NCBI GenBank assembly: GCA_016719855.1
Contig: JADJYH010000081.1
Coordinates: 1 to 64,000 of the forward strand
DNA length: 64,000 bases
Direction of reading: 5' to 3'
Source of the DNA: Saprospiraceae bacterium
GTDB taxonomy: Bacteria; Bacteroidota; Bacteroidia; Chitinophagales; Saprospiraceae
The notes beneath the pieces are model-generated. The model had not been told where the DNA came from. It did no database searches and worked only from the letters and a program-made list of their open reading frames with translations. This document shows positions 20,162 through 29,378 of this stretch, one piece after another. How positions within the stretch are numbered: the first letter of the stretch is position 1; every line of letters begins with the position of its first letter. A program made the position numbers and the translations under genes.

Positions 20162-20829
20162 GACTCAGCCCCGATGAGGTGATTTTTTGGCAAAACGGCT
20201 TTTTCAAGCTCAACGCCACCATCGTGTGGACGTGGGTGCTCATGCTCATTTTGGTGCTTGGTTCGAGGCTCGTCACCCGCAGGCTGTCGAGCGCCGTGCA
20301 CATTCCCCGCTGGCAAAACATACTGGAAATCATCGTGCTGGGCATCTTGCAGCAGCTCAAGGAAGTGGGGTTAAAGCACCCTGAAAAGCACATCGGATTT
20401 TTGGGCACCTTGTTCCTGTTCATCGCCATTGCCAGCCTCTGCACCATTTTTCCCATCTACGAACCACCGACTGGCTCGCTTTCCACCACGGCTGCGCTGG
20501 CCATTTCGGTGTTCATTGCGTCGCCCATGTTTGGCATCCGGGAACAGGGGTTCGTGGGCTACCTGAAAACCTACCTGGAGCCGACGCCGCTGATGCTGCC
20601 GTTCAACCTCATCGGCGAGGTTTCCCGCACGCTCGCCATGGCCATCCGTCTGTTTGGCAACATGATGAGCGGCACCATGATTTTGGCCATTTTGTTGGCC
20701 ATCACCCCACTGATTTTTCCGATAGTCATGAGCCTGCTCGGTCTGCTGACCGGCATGGTACAAGCCTATATTTTCAGCATCATTTCAACGGTTTACATCG
20801 CCGCAGCGATGCAATCGTCGGAAGGGTAA
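20158..20829 (+). CDS. atpB: N-type ATPase subunit a
   Basis: 223 residues, five or six transmembrane helices. The stator Arg that faces the c-ring is R164 in TLAMAIRLFGNMMSG, the invariant RLFGN motif. The preceding TYLEPTPLMLPFNLIGEVSR and the last helix AYIFSIISTVYIAAAM are typical of subunit a. With the c-ring it forms the two ion half-channels. ATG overlaps the atpR stop. Frame intact. Confidence 0.93.
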   Translation: MRLSPDEVIFWQNGFFKLNATIVWTWVLMLILVLGSRLVTRRLSSAVHIPRWQNILEIIVLGILQQLKEVGLKHPEKHIGFLGTLFLFIAIASLCTIFPIYEPPTGSLSTTAALAISVFIASPMFGIREQGFVGYLKTYLEPTPLMLPFNLIGEVSRTLAMAIRLFGNMMSGTMILAILLAITPLIFPIVMSLLGLLTGMVQAYIFSIISTVYIAAAMQSSEG

Positions 20830-20853
20830 AGTCATCTTAAAACAACTGCCAAA

Positions 20854-21123
20854 ATGGATAACACGACCATGATTGCCGTCATCTCCATCATCACTTCGGG
20901 CCTCACCACCAGCTTGGGCTGTATCGGGCCAGCCCTCGCCGAGGGTCGTTCCGTTGCCACGGCACTTGGCTCGCTGGCGCAACAGCCCGATGCGGCATCC
21001 ACCATCACCCGGACACTGTTCGTGGGTTTGGCCATGATAGAATCCATCGCCATTTACTGTTTTGTCATCTCGATGATTCTGATTTTCGCCAACCCATTTT
21101 GGAACCATGTCATCGCTAATTAA
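20854..21123 (+). CDS. atpE: N-type ATPase subunit c
   Basis: 89 residues, two transmembrane helices joined by the polar loop AQQPDA. The ion-binding Glu63 lies in MIESIAIY with Ser64 and Tyr68, equivalent to E65/S66/Y70 of the Ilyobacter Na ring, but T67 is replaced by Ile65. A second carboxylate, Glu30 in IGPALAEGRS, takes the place of Gln32. Two carboxylates per hairpin are a hallmark of N-type rotor rings. The Burkholderia pseudomallei ring of this kind has 17 subunits and was reported to use protons, so ion choice here cannot be assumed to be Na. No signal peptide. Starts 24 bp after atpB. Confidence 0.93.
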   Translation: MDNTTMIAVISIITSGLTTSLGCIGPALAEGRSVATALGSLAQQPDAASTITRTLFVGLAMIESIAIYCFVISMILIFANPFWNHVIAN

Positions 21124-21134
21124 AAAACACTGCC

Positions 21135-21935
21135 ATGCTCATTGATTGGTTCACGGTCATTGCACAGGTCATCAATTTCCTGATACTGGTGTTCCTGCTG
21201 AAGCGGTTTCTGTACAAGCCCATCCTGAACGCCATTGACGAGCGGGAGAAGCGCATCGCTGCCCAGTTGCAGGAGGCCGAGGCGCAAAAAACGGAGGCGC
21301 AAAACGAGCACATGAAGTTCCAGCAACTGAACGAGGATTTTGCCAAACGAACGGATGCGATGATGGCGGCAGCCGAAGAAAATGCCACCTTGGAACGCCA
21401 GCACCTGCTCGAAAATGCCCGGAAAGAGTACGAACAATTGCGGAGCGGCTTGCAGGAATCATTGAAAAGCGAACATGCCAACCTCGGACACGACCTGAAA
21501 GCCCGTGCCCAACGAGAGGTTTTTGAAATAGTGCGACGGGTGCTTTCCGACCTCGCAGGCACGAGCCTCGAAGCGCAGATTGCCCATGTTTTTGTTCAAA
21601 AACTGCAATCAATCGGCCCAGAGGAGAAAGCCAAACTGCTGTCGGCGCTCCACGCCAACGGCCGTCCCGTGATGGTGCGCAGTGCCTTTGACCTTGACGC
21701 CGGGGCGCAAACGGAACTTGAAAATTCCGTGAAAAACTTGCTCGGAGCAGATATTCAGGTACAGTTTGGCCAAGCCCCGGAAGAGGTGGGCGGCATTGAA
21801 CTTTCGGCCAATGGCTTCAAAATCAACTGGACCATCGCCGACTACCTCGATTCGCTGGAAAAACGAATCAGCGAATTGCAGCTCGTGCAGCAAAACAACC
21901 CAACCGAACTCCAAACCGCTACCGATGGCAACTGA
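21135..21935 (+). CDS. atpF: N-type ATPase subunit b with delta-like C-terminal domain
   Basis: 266 residues, far longer than a normal b subunit (about 160). One N-terminal membrane helix ([17 protein letters not shown]), a long charged coiled coil (residues 30-150), then from about 160 a region reading [45 protein letters not shown]. That region resembles the C-terminal sheet of subunit delta/OSCP, where PxxIGGxxLRxG and a final helix occur. N-ATPase operons lack a separate atpH, and none occurs here, so this protein probably does both stator jobs. It overlaps atpA by 11 bp. Confidence 0.9.
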   Translation: MLIDWFTVIAQVINFLILVFLLKRFLYKPILNAIDEREKRIAAQLQEAEAQKTEAQNEHMKFQQLNEDFAKRTDAMMAAAEENATLERQHLLENARKEYEQLRSGLQESLKSEHANLGHDLKARAQREVFEIVRRVLSDLAGTSLEAQIAHVFVQKLQSIGPEEKAKLLSALHANGRPVMVRSAFDLDAGAQTELENSVKNLLGADIQVQFGQAPEEVGGIELSANGFKINWTIADYLDSLEKRISELQLVQQNNPTELQTATDGN

Positions 21936-23454
21936 CCCCCTGAAAGGATTGTACGACCAGGCTTTTTCGGAAATGAGCCAGGGGCGTGAAAATTTCGTCC
22001 CGCAACTCGGCTTGCAGGAGGTGGGCACGGTGGCCGTGGTGCTGAACAGCATTGCCCGGGTGACGGGCCTGCCGGGCACCCGATTCGAGGAACTGCTCAA
22101 GTTTCCCGGCGATTTGTACGGCATCGCCTTCAACCTGGACGAGGAGGAAATTGGCGTAGTCCTGCTGGGCGATTACTGGCACGTCCACGCTGGCGACAAG
22201 GTGGAGCGCACCGGCCGGGTCATGGACACCCCCGTTGGCGAGGGGCTGATTGGTCGGGTCGTTGACCCACTCGGCAAGCCACTGGATGGCAAAGGCCGAG
22301 TGAACTTTCTCCAGCGGCTGCCCATCGAGCGCACCGCCCCGGCCATCATGGAACGGGACCCCGTCAATGCCCCGTTGCAAACTGGCGTAAAAGTGATTGA
22401 CGCCCTCATCCCCGTGGGGCGTGGCCAGCGGGAACTGATTCTTGGCGACCGGCAAACGGGCAAGACCGCCATTGCCATTGATGCCATCCTCAACCAGCAC
22501 GACCAAAACGTGCTTTGTATTTATTGCTCCATTGGGCAGCGGGCGTCCTCGGTCGCCAAAGTAGTAGCCGAACTTAGCGAGAAAGGGGCAATGGCCTACA
22601 CCATCGTTGTCGTTGCCGAAGGAAATGACCCAGCCGGGCTGAATTATATCGCACCGTATGCAGCCACCAGCATGGGCGAGTATTTTATGGAAAAAGGGCG
22701 TGACGTGCTGATCGTGTACGACGACCTCACGCAACATGCCCGCTCGTACCGTGAAATATCGCTGCTGCTGCGCCGCCCACCGGGCAGGGAGGCATTCCCC
22801 GGCGACATCTTCTACATCCATTCCCGGCTGCTCGAACGGGCCACCCACCTGCGGCAAGAACTTGGCGGCGGGTCGCTCACGGCACTGCCCATCATCGAAA
22901 CCGAGGCGCAAAACATGGCGGCCTACATCCCGACCAATTTGATTTCCATCACCGACGGGCAGATTTACCTTTCGCCAACCCTGTTCGAGTTGGGCGTGCT
23001 GCCTGCCGTTGACATCGGAAAATCCGTTTCGAGGGTGGGCGACAAGGCGCAGTTGGCCGTGTACCGAACCGCCACGGGCAGCCTGAAGCTCGACCACGCA
23101 CAGTTCGAGGAGTTGGAGAACTTCGCCCGCTTTGGCACCCGCCTGGATGAACAGACCCGAAAAATACTGGAACATGGCAGGCGCATCCGGGCGGCGCTGA
23201 AGCAGCCCGACCTTGCCCCGGTTTCGGTGCCCGACCAAATCATCCTGCTGATGGCGTTGACAAATGGCCTGCTGGACGAAGTGCCCATTTCAAAAATGAA
23301 AGAGGCAGAAACCCTGTTGCGGAGCGCCACCGCCGAACTGCCCAAGGATGTGTTGGAGGCGCTGCATTCGGACAGGGAATTGAGTCAAAAGGGACGCCGG
23401 TGGTGGTGCGCGTTGTGCGCCGAAAATCATTTTACCGTTAAAAAAACGGGGTAG
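21925..23454 (+). CDS. atpA: N-type ATPase subunit alpha
   Basis: 509 residues; non-catalytic nucleotide-binding subunit of the F1 head. ATG at 21925 inside the end of atpF gives [14 protein letters not shown]; longer upstream frames only duplicate atpF sequence. Walker A GDRQTGKT is at residues 174-181. [16 protein letters not shown] and [27 protein letters not shown], the alpha signature, follow, with [14 protein letters not shown] near the end. The last twenty or so residues after LSQK ([14 protein letters not shown]...) look unlike the family. A one-base change at the AAAAGGG run (23397-23403) would give a [12 protein letters not shown] ending instead, so the true C-terminus is doubtful. 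A 138-bp repeat follows. Confidence 0.93.
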   Translation: MATDPLKGLYDQAFSEMSQGRENFVPQLGLQEVGTVAVVLNSIARVTGLPGTRFEELLKFPGDLYGIAFNLDEEEIGVVLLGDYWHVHAGDKVERTGRVMDTPVGEGLIGRVVDPLGKPLDGKGRVNFLQRLPIERTAPAIMERDPVNAPLQTGVKVIDALIPVGRGQRELILGDRQTGKTAIAIDAILNQHDQNVLCIYCSIGQRASSVAKVVAELSEKGAMAYTIVVVAEGNDPAGLNYIAPYAATSMGEYFMEKGRDVLIVYDDLTQHARSYREISLLLRRPPGREAFPGDIFYIHSRLLERATHLRQELGGGSLTALPIIETEAQNMAAYIPTNLISITDGQIYLSPTLFELGVLPAVDIGKSVSRVGDKAQLAVYRTATGSLKLDHAQFEELENFARFGTRLDEQTRKILEHGRRIRAALKQPDLAPVSVPDQIILLMALTNGLLDEVPISKMKEAETLLRSATAELPKDVLEALHSDRELSQKGRRWWCALCAENHFTVKKTG

Positions 23455-23464
23455 AACGATAATC

Positions 23465-23602
23465 AAGTCCGAGGACTTATATCTTGTAGAAATTCCGAAA
23501 AATGTCCACGGCGTTCCACGGAACGCTTCCCAAGATACCGCCCGAATGAGCGGAAAATGCTGTAAATACTGGGTTCTACAAAGATACCGCTGCGATGGAG
23601 CG
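23465..23602. repeat. 138-bp composite palindromic element between atpA and atpG
   Basis: Left hairpin AAGTCC-GA-GGACTT (23465-23478) followed by ATATCTTGTAGAAA (23479-23492). The centre is a perfect GCGTTCC-ac-GGAACGC palindrome (23511-23526) with a weaker CCGC...GCGG stem (23538-23553). On the right is the inverted word TTCTACAAAGATA (23574-23586) and a CGCT...AGCG stem (23588-23602). Same architecture and length as 46223-46360. It covers an ATG at 23595 that would otherwise extend atpG. Confidence 0.65.
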
Positions 23603-23642
23603 TTTGCAAATTGCCATAACTACCGTTAAAACAAGCCGCCCA

Positions 23643-24524
23643 ATGAAGGAAACGCTGGAGAGCCTGGGACACAAGATTGAAATGGCCAAGGAACTTAAAT
23701 CGGTCGTCCGCACGATGAAGGCGCTCTCGGTTTCCAGCATCACCCAGTACGAGCGGGCAGTCCAATCCCTCGAAGCCTATTCCCGCACGGTGCAGTTGGG
23801 CTTTTTTGTTTGCTCCGCAAAGGCCGGGGCGTTGAAAATGACGGGGGCAAACGAAGATGGGCGAACTGGTGCCATCGTGTTTGGTGCTGGACAGGGGCTG
23901 GTGGGCCAGTTCAACGACGTGCTTTGCCGGTTCGTGGCGGCTGACCTTGAAAAAGTGCCGGGCGAAAAGACGGTTTGGGCCATCGGGAGTTCGCTGCTGG
24001 GCCAGCTCGAAGATTTGGGCCTGCCGCCGACCCGCCAGTTCGAGGTGCCGAACACCGTGGAGGCGATTATCCCATTGGTCAGCAAAGTGCTCTTCGAAAT
24101 TGAGAAGGCCCTGGAGGAGGGCGAGGTTTCGGCCATTTACCTCTACAACAACCGCCCGCAATCTGGCTCGACGTACAGCCCCAACAAGTTGCGCTTTTTT
24201 CCCATTGACGAAAGCTGGCTCCAGGAACTGACCACCAAGGAATGGCCAAGCAACAAGCTGCCTGAAGCCCTCAATGGCAAGGAATTGACCTTGCAGGCGC
24301 TTGTCCGGGAATACCTTTTCGTGTCGCTGTTCCGGGCCTGTGCCGAGTCGTTGGCCAGTGAAAATGCCAGTCGGCTTGCCGCCATGCAACGTGCCGAGAA
24401 GAACATCAAGGACTTGCTCACTGAACTCAACCTCAATTACCACCAGTTGCGCCAGAGCAGTATTGACGAAGAGATGTTCGATGTTATTTTTGGGTCGGAG
24501 GCAATGAAAAAGCAGGCGCATTGA
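23643..24524 (+). CDS. atpG: N-type ATPase subunit gamma
   Basis: 293 residues from ATG 23643 (MKETLESLGHKIEMAKELKSVVRTMKALS), the usual N-ATPase gamma start; the in-frame ATG at 23595 lies within a palindromic repeat and is less likely. Gamma forms the central rotor stalk: the N- and C-terminal helices make a coiled coil through the alpha/beta head, seen here as the N-terminus and the final AENASRLAAMQRAEKNIKDL...LRQSSIDEEMFDVIFGSEAM. The middle is a Rossmann-like domain (GAIVFGAGQGLVGQFND). Last gene of the operon; its stop is 2 bp from the convergent deacetylase gene. Confidence 0.92.
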   Translation: MKETLESLGHKIEMAKELKSVVRTMKALSVSSITQYERAVQSLEAYSRTVQLGFFVCSAKAGALKMTGANEDGRTGAIVFGAGQGLVGQFNDVLCRFVAADLEKVPGEKTVWAIGSSLLGQLEDLGLPPTRQFEVPNTVEAIIPLVSKVLFEIEKALEEGEVSAIYLYNNRPQSGSTYSPNKLRFFPIDESWLQELTTKEWPSNKLPEALNGKELTLQALVREYLFVSLFRACAESLASENASRLAAMQRAEKNIKDLLTELNLNYHQLRQSSIDEEMFDVIFGSEAMKKQAH

Positions 24525-24526
24525 AG

Positions 24527-25514
24527 TCATTCCTTAACCTTCCCCCGCCGCTCCATCAACTCCCGCCAGGTCGTCAAAATAATCCCGTTTTCTTGGATGT
24601 ATTTCTTCAGTTCCGGCGACAGCATCGCCAGCATGTCCGCCCGTCGCAGCGGGCCGGAGTCGGAGATGTGCGGGAACACCTCCGTCGTGGCCGAGCAGTG
24701 CATGATGACCATCGTGACGCCCGGCTGCAACTGGCTGAACGACTCGATGTACTTGCGGGCATGAACGGCTTGCAACTGCTCGTCGGTCATGCCGTGGTCG
24801 GCGGGGTACTGCCAGTTGTAGCTGAGGTTGTGGAGGTCGTCGAGGACGGGGAGGCCAGCGTCCCAGAGTATTTTTCCGATGTTAACAGTTTGCTCATGAG
24901 GCATCCCCATCCCATGCAACTGTTTGATAATCATCGTGTTGTGGCCACCAGGAAACATGACGGGGACCTTGTGCTTTATTCCCAATTGCAGGTAGCGCTA
25001 CAAAAACTCCGCCGTGCCGAAGGCCGAACCCATGTGCGTGTCGAAGTGCGTCGGCTCGAAGCCCATGCGTCGGGCACGGGCCAGTTGGCTCTCGAACTCC
25101 CGCTCCACATCGTCGGGCGTGGCGTGCTGCGCCAGTTCCTCGACGCTGTGCCAGAGGCAACCTTCCGTGTCCAACAGGTTGGGCGAGGCAGTACCGGTGA
25201 GGGGCGACCAGCGGTAGTCCTGCCACTCGGAAGTGAGGGTGAGGTGCAGACCGGCATCGGCCTTGGGGTGTTCTTTCAGGTAGCGCACGAAGCCGGGCAC
25301 CCACGGACAGGGCATCATCACGCTGACGGAGGTTGCCACGCCCTCGTCCATCGCCCTGATTCCACCGAGGTTGGAATCGTAGCTCATGCCCATGTCGTCC
25401 ACGTGCAGGATGAGGACCTTTGCATCGGCGGGGTAGCCGAGGCGGGCGGCGTAGGTTTGGGCGTGGGAGGGTGGGTAAAAAGAGTGGGATGAAAAGCGCC
25501 AATAACACCTTCAT
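24527..25514 (-). CDS. ChbG/YdjC-like polysaccharide deacetylase, secreted, broken by frameshift and amber
   Basis: The ATG at 25514 begins a signal peptide (MKVLLALFIPLFLPTLP). After a frameshift near 25465 the mature protein reads HAQTYAARLGYPADAKVLIL. Metal-site motifs of the family are visible: HVDDMGMSYDSN (Asp pair), AGLHLTLTSEW and FDTHMGSAFG (His/Asp), then FPGGHNTMI and a C-terminal GVTMVIMHCSA. Family members deacetylate chito-oligosaccharides or related sugars. An in-frame TAG at 24998-25000 stands between GTAEFL and RYLQLGIKHK, where homologues have a coding codon (CAG to TAG would explain it). As written only fragments would be made. Restored length is about 328 residues. Confidence 0.8.
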
Positions 25515-25562
25515 AATGCTTGTTTTGTTTTGTTTTGAGTTTATATTAAAAAAAGTTTAGCG

Positions 25563-26120
25563 TTACTTTTTGAATCCAACTGTCAACGCGTTTTCCCAGT
25601 CTTCCTGCTGCTCCTTTGTCAGCAGCAATTGGCTCAAAATCTCATGCACGTTGTCGTACTTGTCTTCAAGTTCTGCGATTTTCTGGGCAAGTTCTTCGTG
25701 GGTCAAGGCAAACCGCCTCAGCAGCACGAAAGCCCGCATGATGAAAATATTGACTTGCACAGCCTTTTGGCTTTTCAGTACGCCCGACAACATGGCGACA
25801 CCTTGCTCCGTGAAGGCATAAGGCAATGACTTAGCTTCCCTGTGCTTTTGCGAACCGGTCACATTTTGCGACCGGTTAGTGCCAGAAGATGATGAACCGG
25901 TCACATTTTGTGACCAGTTCGAGATTTTCAACTTCAATTCTTGCCACTCCAATGTAAGCTGAAAAATAAAGTCTTCCGAAAGCGGTCGTTGTTGCGTTTC
26001 ACGGCTTGGTTCAGCACTTTGGTCTTTACATCGTATAACGCTGCAAGCTCAAAATCCAGCATCACTTTTTGACCCCGGATTACATGGATTTTCTGTTGCC
26101 CCGATTAGTTGAAGTTCCAT
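25563..26120 (-). CDS. ORF6N/KilA-N-type DNA-binding domain protein, frameshifted
   Basis: From ATG at 26120 ([10 protein letters not shown]) two missing bases (near 26091 and 25979) restore [40 protein letters not shown] and [13 protein letters not shown], the ORF6N domain that begins many phage-related and chromosomal DNA-binding proteins. The middle ([20 protein letters not shown]) is a short internal repeat, and [36 protein letters not shown] is the conserved continuation. The C-terminus is a coiled coil. About 185 residues. Such genes are often accessory; no phage genes lie nearby. Confidence 0.8.
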
Positions 26121-26171
26121 CAGGTGTATGTTTGAAATTTGGTTTGTATGAAACGGTTGAAATCATACCCC

Positions 26172-28199
26172 TCACGCCTTCCTCGCCACCCGCCACAACG
26201 TCCAGCACATGAAGGCAAAGAACGCAACCCCCAGCAGCATGAAGCCCGTCTCGCCCATCGCTGGTTTGAAGAAATGTTCTTCCAGGTTGATGGTCTTCAA
26301 TTGCTCCGACATGCTCACGGAGAGTATGGCTACGATAACGCCCATTAGCGCACCGCCCGCCACAAGGCCTGTAGCAAAGAGGTTTCCTTTGCCCAGTTCG
26401 TCGTCACCTTCGGACTTCTCGCCCTTGCGCCCCTTCATCCATTCGACGCCACCCTTCACGGCACCGCCGATGAAGATGGGCAGCGTGGTGCTCAACGGCA
26501 GGTAAACCCCCACCGCAAACGACAGCGACTTGATACCACAAAGCTCCATCGTCACCGCCAGGAACACGCCCACCAGTACGAACTGCCAGTCGAGGTTGAA
26601 CGAGAGCAGGCCCTTGATGAGCGTGGCCATCAGCGTTGCCTGCGGAGCAGCGAATTTTTCACCGATGGCGTGTTGGATGCCCTGCGCCAACATGTCGGGC
26701 GTCGGCGTGTCGAGGTATTTCACCGTCAAGCCAATCACCACGCTGGAGACGATGGCCCCAATGAACAGCGCCATTTGCTGGTATTTTGGCGTAGCCCCAA
26801 CGATGTAACCCGTCTTCAAATCCTGGCTTGTGGCACCTGCGTTGGCGGCAGCAACGCAGATCATGCCGCCCACCACGAGCACCATTGGCTCGTAAGCCTG
26901 GCCCGTCCAGCCGAGGCCGATGAACACCAGCGCCGTGGCCATGATGGTGGCGATGGTCATGCCGGAAATCGGGTTGTTCGACGACCCGATAATGCCCACG
27001 ATTCGGCTGGAAACCGTTACGAAGAAAAAGCCGAACAATACCACCAGGATGCCAAGCATCAGTTTTGAAAAAATGCCTTCGCCGGGAATCATGGGCATCA
27101 GCGCCATGAGGATGATCAGGGCAAGGCTGCCGAAGCCGACCACTTTCATCGAAAGGTCGTTCTGGGTGCGGGCCACTTCGCCACCCGCCGCTTTTTCCCT
27201 CAGTGCGCCCACGCTTTCCTTGAAGGAGGAAACGATGGTTGGCAATGTTTTCAACAGGGTAATGAACCCGCCCGCCGCCACAGCGCCAGCACCAATCTGA
27301 CGCACGTAGGCCCGGTAAACGGCGTCCGACATATCGGCGAAAGTATGCGTGGCGGGATCCCAACCGCCGGGGCCGCCAGCCACGAGTAAATCCTTCAGGT
27401 AGCCAAGCTTAAACAATTGCGCAGCAATGATGTCCGGTGGCACGAGTGTGGCCAGCAGCGGGATGAGCGCCAACCAAGCCAACACGCCGCCAGCCACGAG
27501 TACCCCAGAAATCTTCGGGCCGATGATGTACCCGACGCCGAGGTATTCCGGCGTGATTTCAGCGCTGACGGTGGCCGCTGGGAAGTACTTGTTGGCCATC
27601 GCCGTACCGAAAGTTGGTACCTCCGAAATGACGTGGAAAATCTTTTGAAGAATGGCATAGACGAAGGCAAAGCCGAGGCCCTGGTAGGCTGTTTTCGCAA
27701 AATTGCCGCCCTTGTCGCCAGCGATGAGCACGGCGGCGCAGGCCGTGCCTTCCGGGTAGGGCAGGTTGTCGTGTTCCTTGACGATGAGCGAGCGCCGCAG
27801 CGGTATCATCATCAGCGTGCCGAGGATGCCGCCGAGCACGGCCAGTGAGAAGATGGTCCAGTAGCGAAAATACTGGTCGCCCATCGCCGGGTCGCTGAGG
27901 AAGAGGAAGGCGGGCAGTGTGAACACCACACCCGCAGCGATGCTCTCGCCCGCCGAGCCTGTGGTCTGGATGATGTTGTTTTCGAGGATGGTCGTTCCGA
28001 AGAATTTTTGCCCCAACGAAATGGCCAGCACGGCGATGGGGATGGAGGCACTGACCGTGAGGCCAGCCTTGAGCGCCAGATAGACCGTGCTCGCCCCGAA
28101 GATGATGCCGAAAATGGCCCCCAAAATGATGGCCCGAACCGTAAATTCCTTGACGCTTCCGTTCTCGGATGAGATGTAGGGTTTGAACTCTTTCTTCAT
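26172..28199 (-). CDS. OPT-family oligopeptide transporter
   Basis: 675 residues, about 15-16 hydrophobic helices along the whole length; inner-membrane proton-coupled uptake of oligopeptides or metal chelates. FTVRAIILGAIFGIIFGASTVYLALKAGLTVSASIPIAVLAI is the standard OPT/YSL entry; NNIIQTTGSAGESIAAGVVFTLPA is the conserved NxxQTxxSAGxS motif; later PYPEGTACAAVLIAGD, SSNNPISGMTIATI and AGATSQDLKTGYIVGATPKYQQ. Frame intact, start MKKEFKPYISSENGSVKEF. Monocistronic as far as can be seen, with the terminator of the upstream yceI gene lying between. Confidence 0.95.
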   Translation of the reverse strand: MKKEFKPYISSENGSVKEFTVRAIILGAIFGIIFGASTVYLALKAGLTVSASIPIAVLAISLGQKFFGTTILENNIIQTTGSAGESIAAGVVFTLPAFLFLSDPAMGDQYFRYWTIFSLAVLGGILGTLMMIPLRRSLIVKEHDNLPYPEGTACAAVLIAGDKGGNFAKTAYQGLGFAFVYAILQKIFHVISEVPTFGTAMANKYFPAATVSAEITPEYLGVGYIIGPKISGVLVAGGVLAWLALIPLLATLVPPDIIAAQLFKLGYLKDLLVAGGPGGWDPATHTFADMSDAVYRAYVRQIGAGAVAAGGFITLLKTLPTIVSSFKESVGALREKAAGGEVARTQNDLSMKVVGFGSLALIILMALMPMIPGEGIFSKLMLGILVVLFGFFFVTVSSRIVGIIGSSNNPISGMTIATIMATALVFIGLGWTGQAYEPMVLVVGGMICVAAANAGATSQDLKTGYIVGATPKYQQMALFIGAIVSSVVIGLTVKYLDTPTPDMLAQGIQHAIGEKFAAPQATLMATLIKGLLSFNLDWQFVLVGVFLAVTMELCGIKSLSFAVGVYLPLSTTLPIFIGGAVKGGVEWMKGRKGEKSEGDDELGKGNLFATGLVAGGALMGVIVAILSVSMSEQLKTINLEEHFFKPAMGETGFMLLGVAFFAFMCWTLWRVARKA

Positions 28200-28330
28200 T
28201 GTTGAATGGTTGGATTGTTTAACTGCTAGCTTGCTTTTGGGATTGGTCGGCTAATGTATGCCAAATGATTTTTATTGCGAAGAAAAGTCTGTCGGGCGCT
28301 TCGCAAACGGGGATTTCATCTGCCGAAATA

Positions 28331-28361
28331 AAAATGGAGCGGCACGTGCCGCTCCATTTTT
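28331..28361 (-). terminator. Intrinsic terminator after the YceI gene
   Basis: Perfect 15-bp inverted repeat: AAAATGGAGCGGCAC (28331-28345) and GTGCCGCTCCATTTT (28346-28360). Flanking A and T runs make it usable in both directions. It sits 40 bp beyond the stop of the minus-strand YceI gene. Confidence 0.8.
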
Positions 28362-28399
28362 GTTAAAATTTAGATGGAGATAAATTCCCCAATTCCCAA

Positions 28400-29061
28400 T
28401 CACTGCACAGCTATCTCAGCTTCCAGCTTGATTTTCAGCTTCACGAAATCGTCAATCATTTTGTTCTTCATGGTGCCGATGGTGCCAGACTTGTACTTCA
28501 CCCCCCATTCGGTGCGGTTGATGGAAAACTCCGGTGTCTCCACTTTCACCTTGCCTCCTTCCACGCTCATGTTGAACGGGATGCGAATGGCCTTCGAAAT
28601 GCCCTTTAGCGTCAACGTACCAGCCACCAACTGCTTGGCACCGGAAGGGTCGCCTGTCAGTGGAAGTGTGCTCCCGAACTCAAAACTGCCTGTCGGGAAC
28701 TTGCCCACCTCAAAAAAGTCGCTGTCCTTCAAGTGGCTTTCGAGGTCTGCTTTGTCGGTACCTTCGAGGTCGGTGACGGCAAGCGAGTTCATGTCAATGA
28801 CCATTTTGCCGCCAGTGATGTTGCCTTGAAAAACATTGAGTTCGCCGCTCTGGAGCTTGATGGTGCCGGAGTGCTGCGAGCCGGTTGGCTTGGAGCCAAT
28901 CCACTCGATGACGCTGGTCCCGGTGTTCAGGGTGTACACCCCGGTAGCCGTTTCGTCGGTTTGAGTGGTTGGTGCAGTCGCCGTGACTGTTGCCTCGGTG
29001 GAAGGCGTGTTTTGACAGGCGGCAAAAAAGATGGTAGAGAAGGAAAATAGCTTGCTTTTTC
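28400..29061 (-). CDS. YceI-like domain lipoprotein, frameshifted in the signal peptide
   Basis: Restoring one A in the A5 run right after the ATG (plus 29053-29057) gives MKKSKLFSFSTIFFAACQN, a lipoprotein signal with Cys17, then a Thr-rich linker (TEATVTATAPTTQTDETATG) and the YceI domain: YTLNTGTSVIEWIGSKPTG, GKMVIDMNSLAVTDLEG, SHLKDSDFFEVGKFPTGSFEF, TGTLTLKGISK-like text and NRTEWGVKYKSGTIGTMKNKMIDD. YceI proteins are lipocalin-like barrels that bind polyisoprenoid-like lipids. The core frame 28400-28939 is intact. Likely periplasmic, anchored in a membrane. Confidence 0.88.
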
Positions 29062-29210
29062 ATCAAAAATGAATTGTGTTTTGAGTAGAAATGGTGAAAA
29101 TGAGATGGAATTCGGGTAGCTCAAAAACCGTGCTTGGATTGGAATAAATTGTCCAAAAGTGCTTTCCCGATAGGGGGATTCATTGTTCGCTTCATCTTAA
29201 AAAGCGTTTT

Positions 29211-29275
29211 GTTTTTTTAGGAAGGGTAGGGGGGGGGGGCTTTTGGGGTTGGGGGGGAAGTTTTTTAAAAAGCAT
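29211..29275. other. Homopolymer-rich low-complexity patch
   Basis: Successive T7, G11, G7 and T6 runs within 60 bp, in the gap between the divergent YceI and 29379 genes. It looks like the patch at 6283-6432 and is probably unreliable sequence. If real it would be a G-quadruplex-prone tract. Confidence 0.45.
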
Positions 29276-29378
29276 GATTTGGCTGTATTTGCATGCAAAT
29301 CAATCAGGTTGGTGTATTTTTCGCAGGTCTAAATTGCCTGCGCACTATTTGGTACGTTTTTGAAAAACTTTAGTGCCT

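Noticed and set aside
21919..23238. 439-codon minus-strand open frame
   Set aside because: Antisense shadow of atpA, with no domain character and no start context.
24521..25492. 323-codon plus-strand open frame after atpG
   Set aside because: Antisense to the ChbG-like deacetylase; it is open only because that gene is GC-rich.
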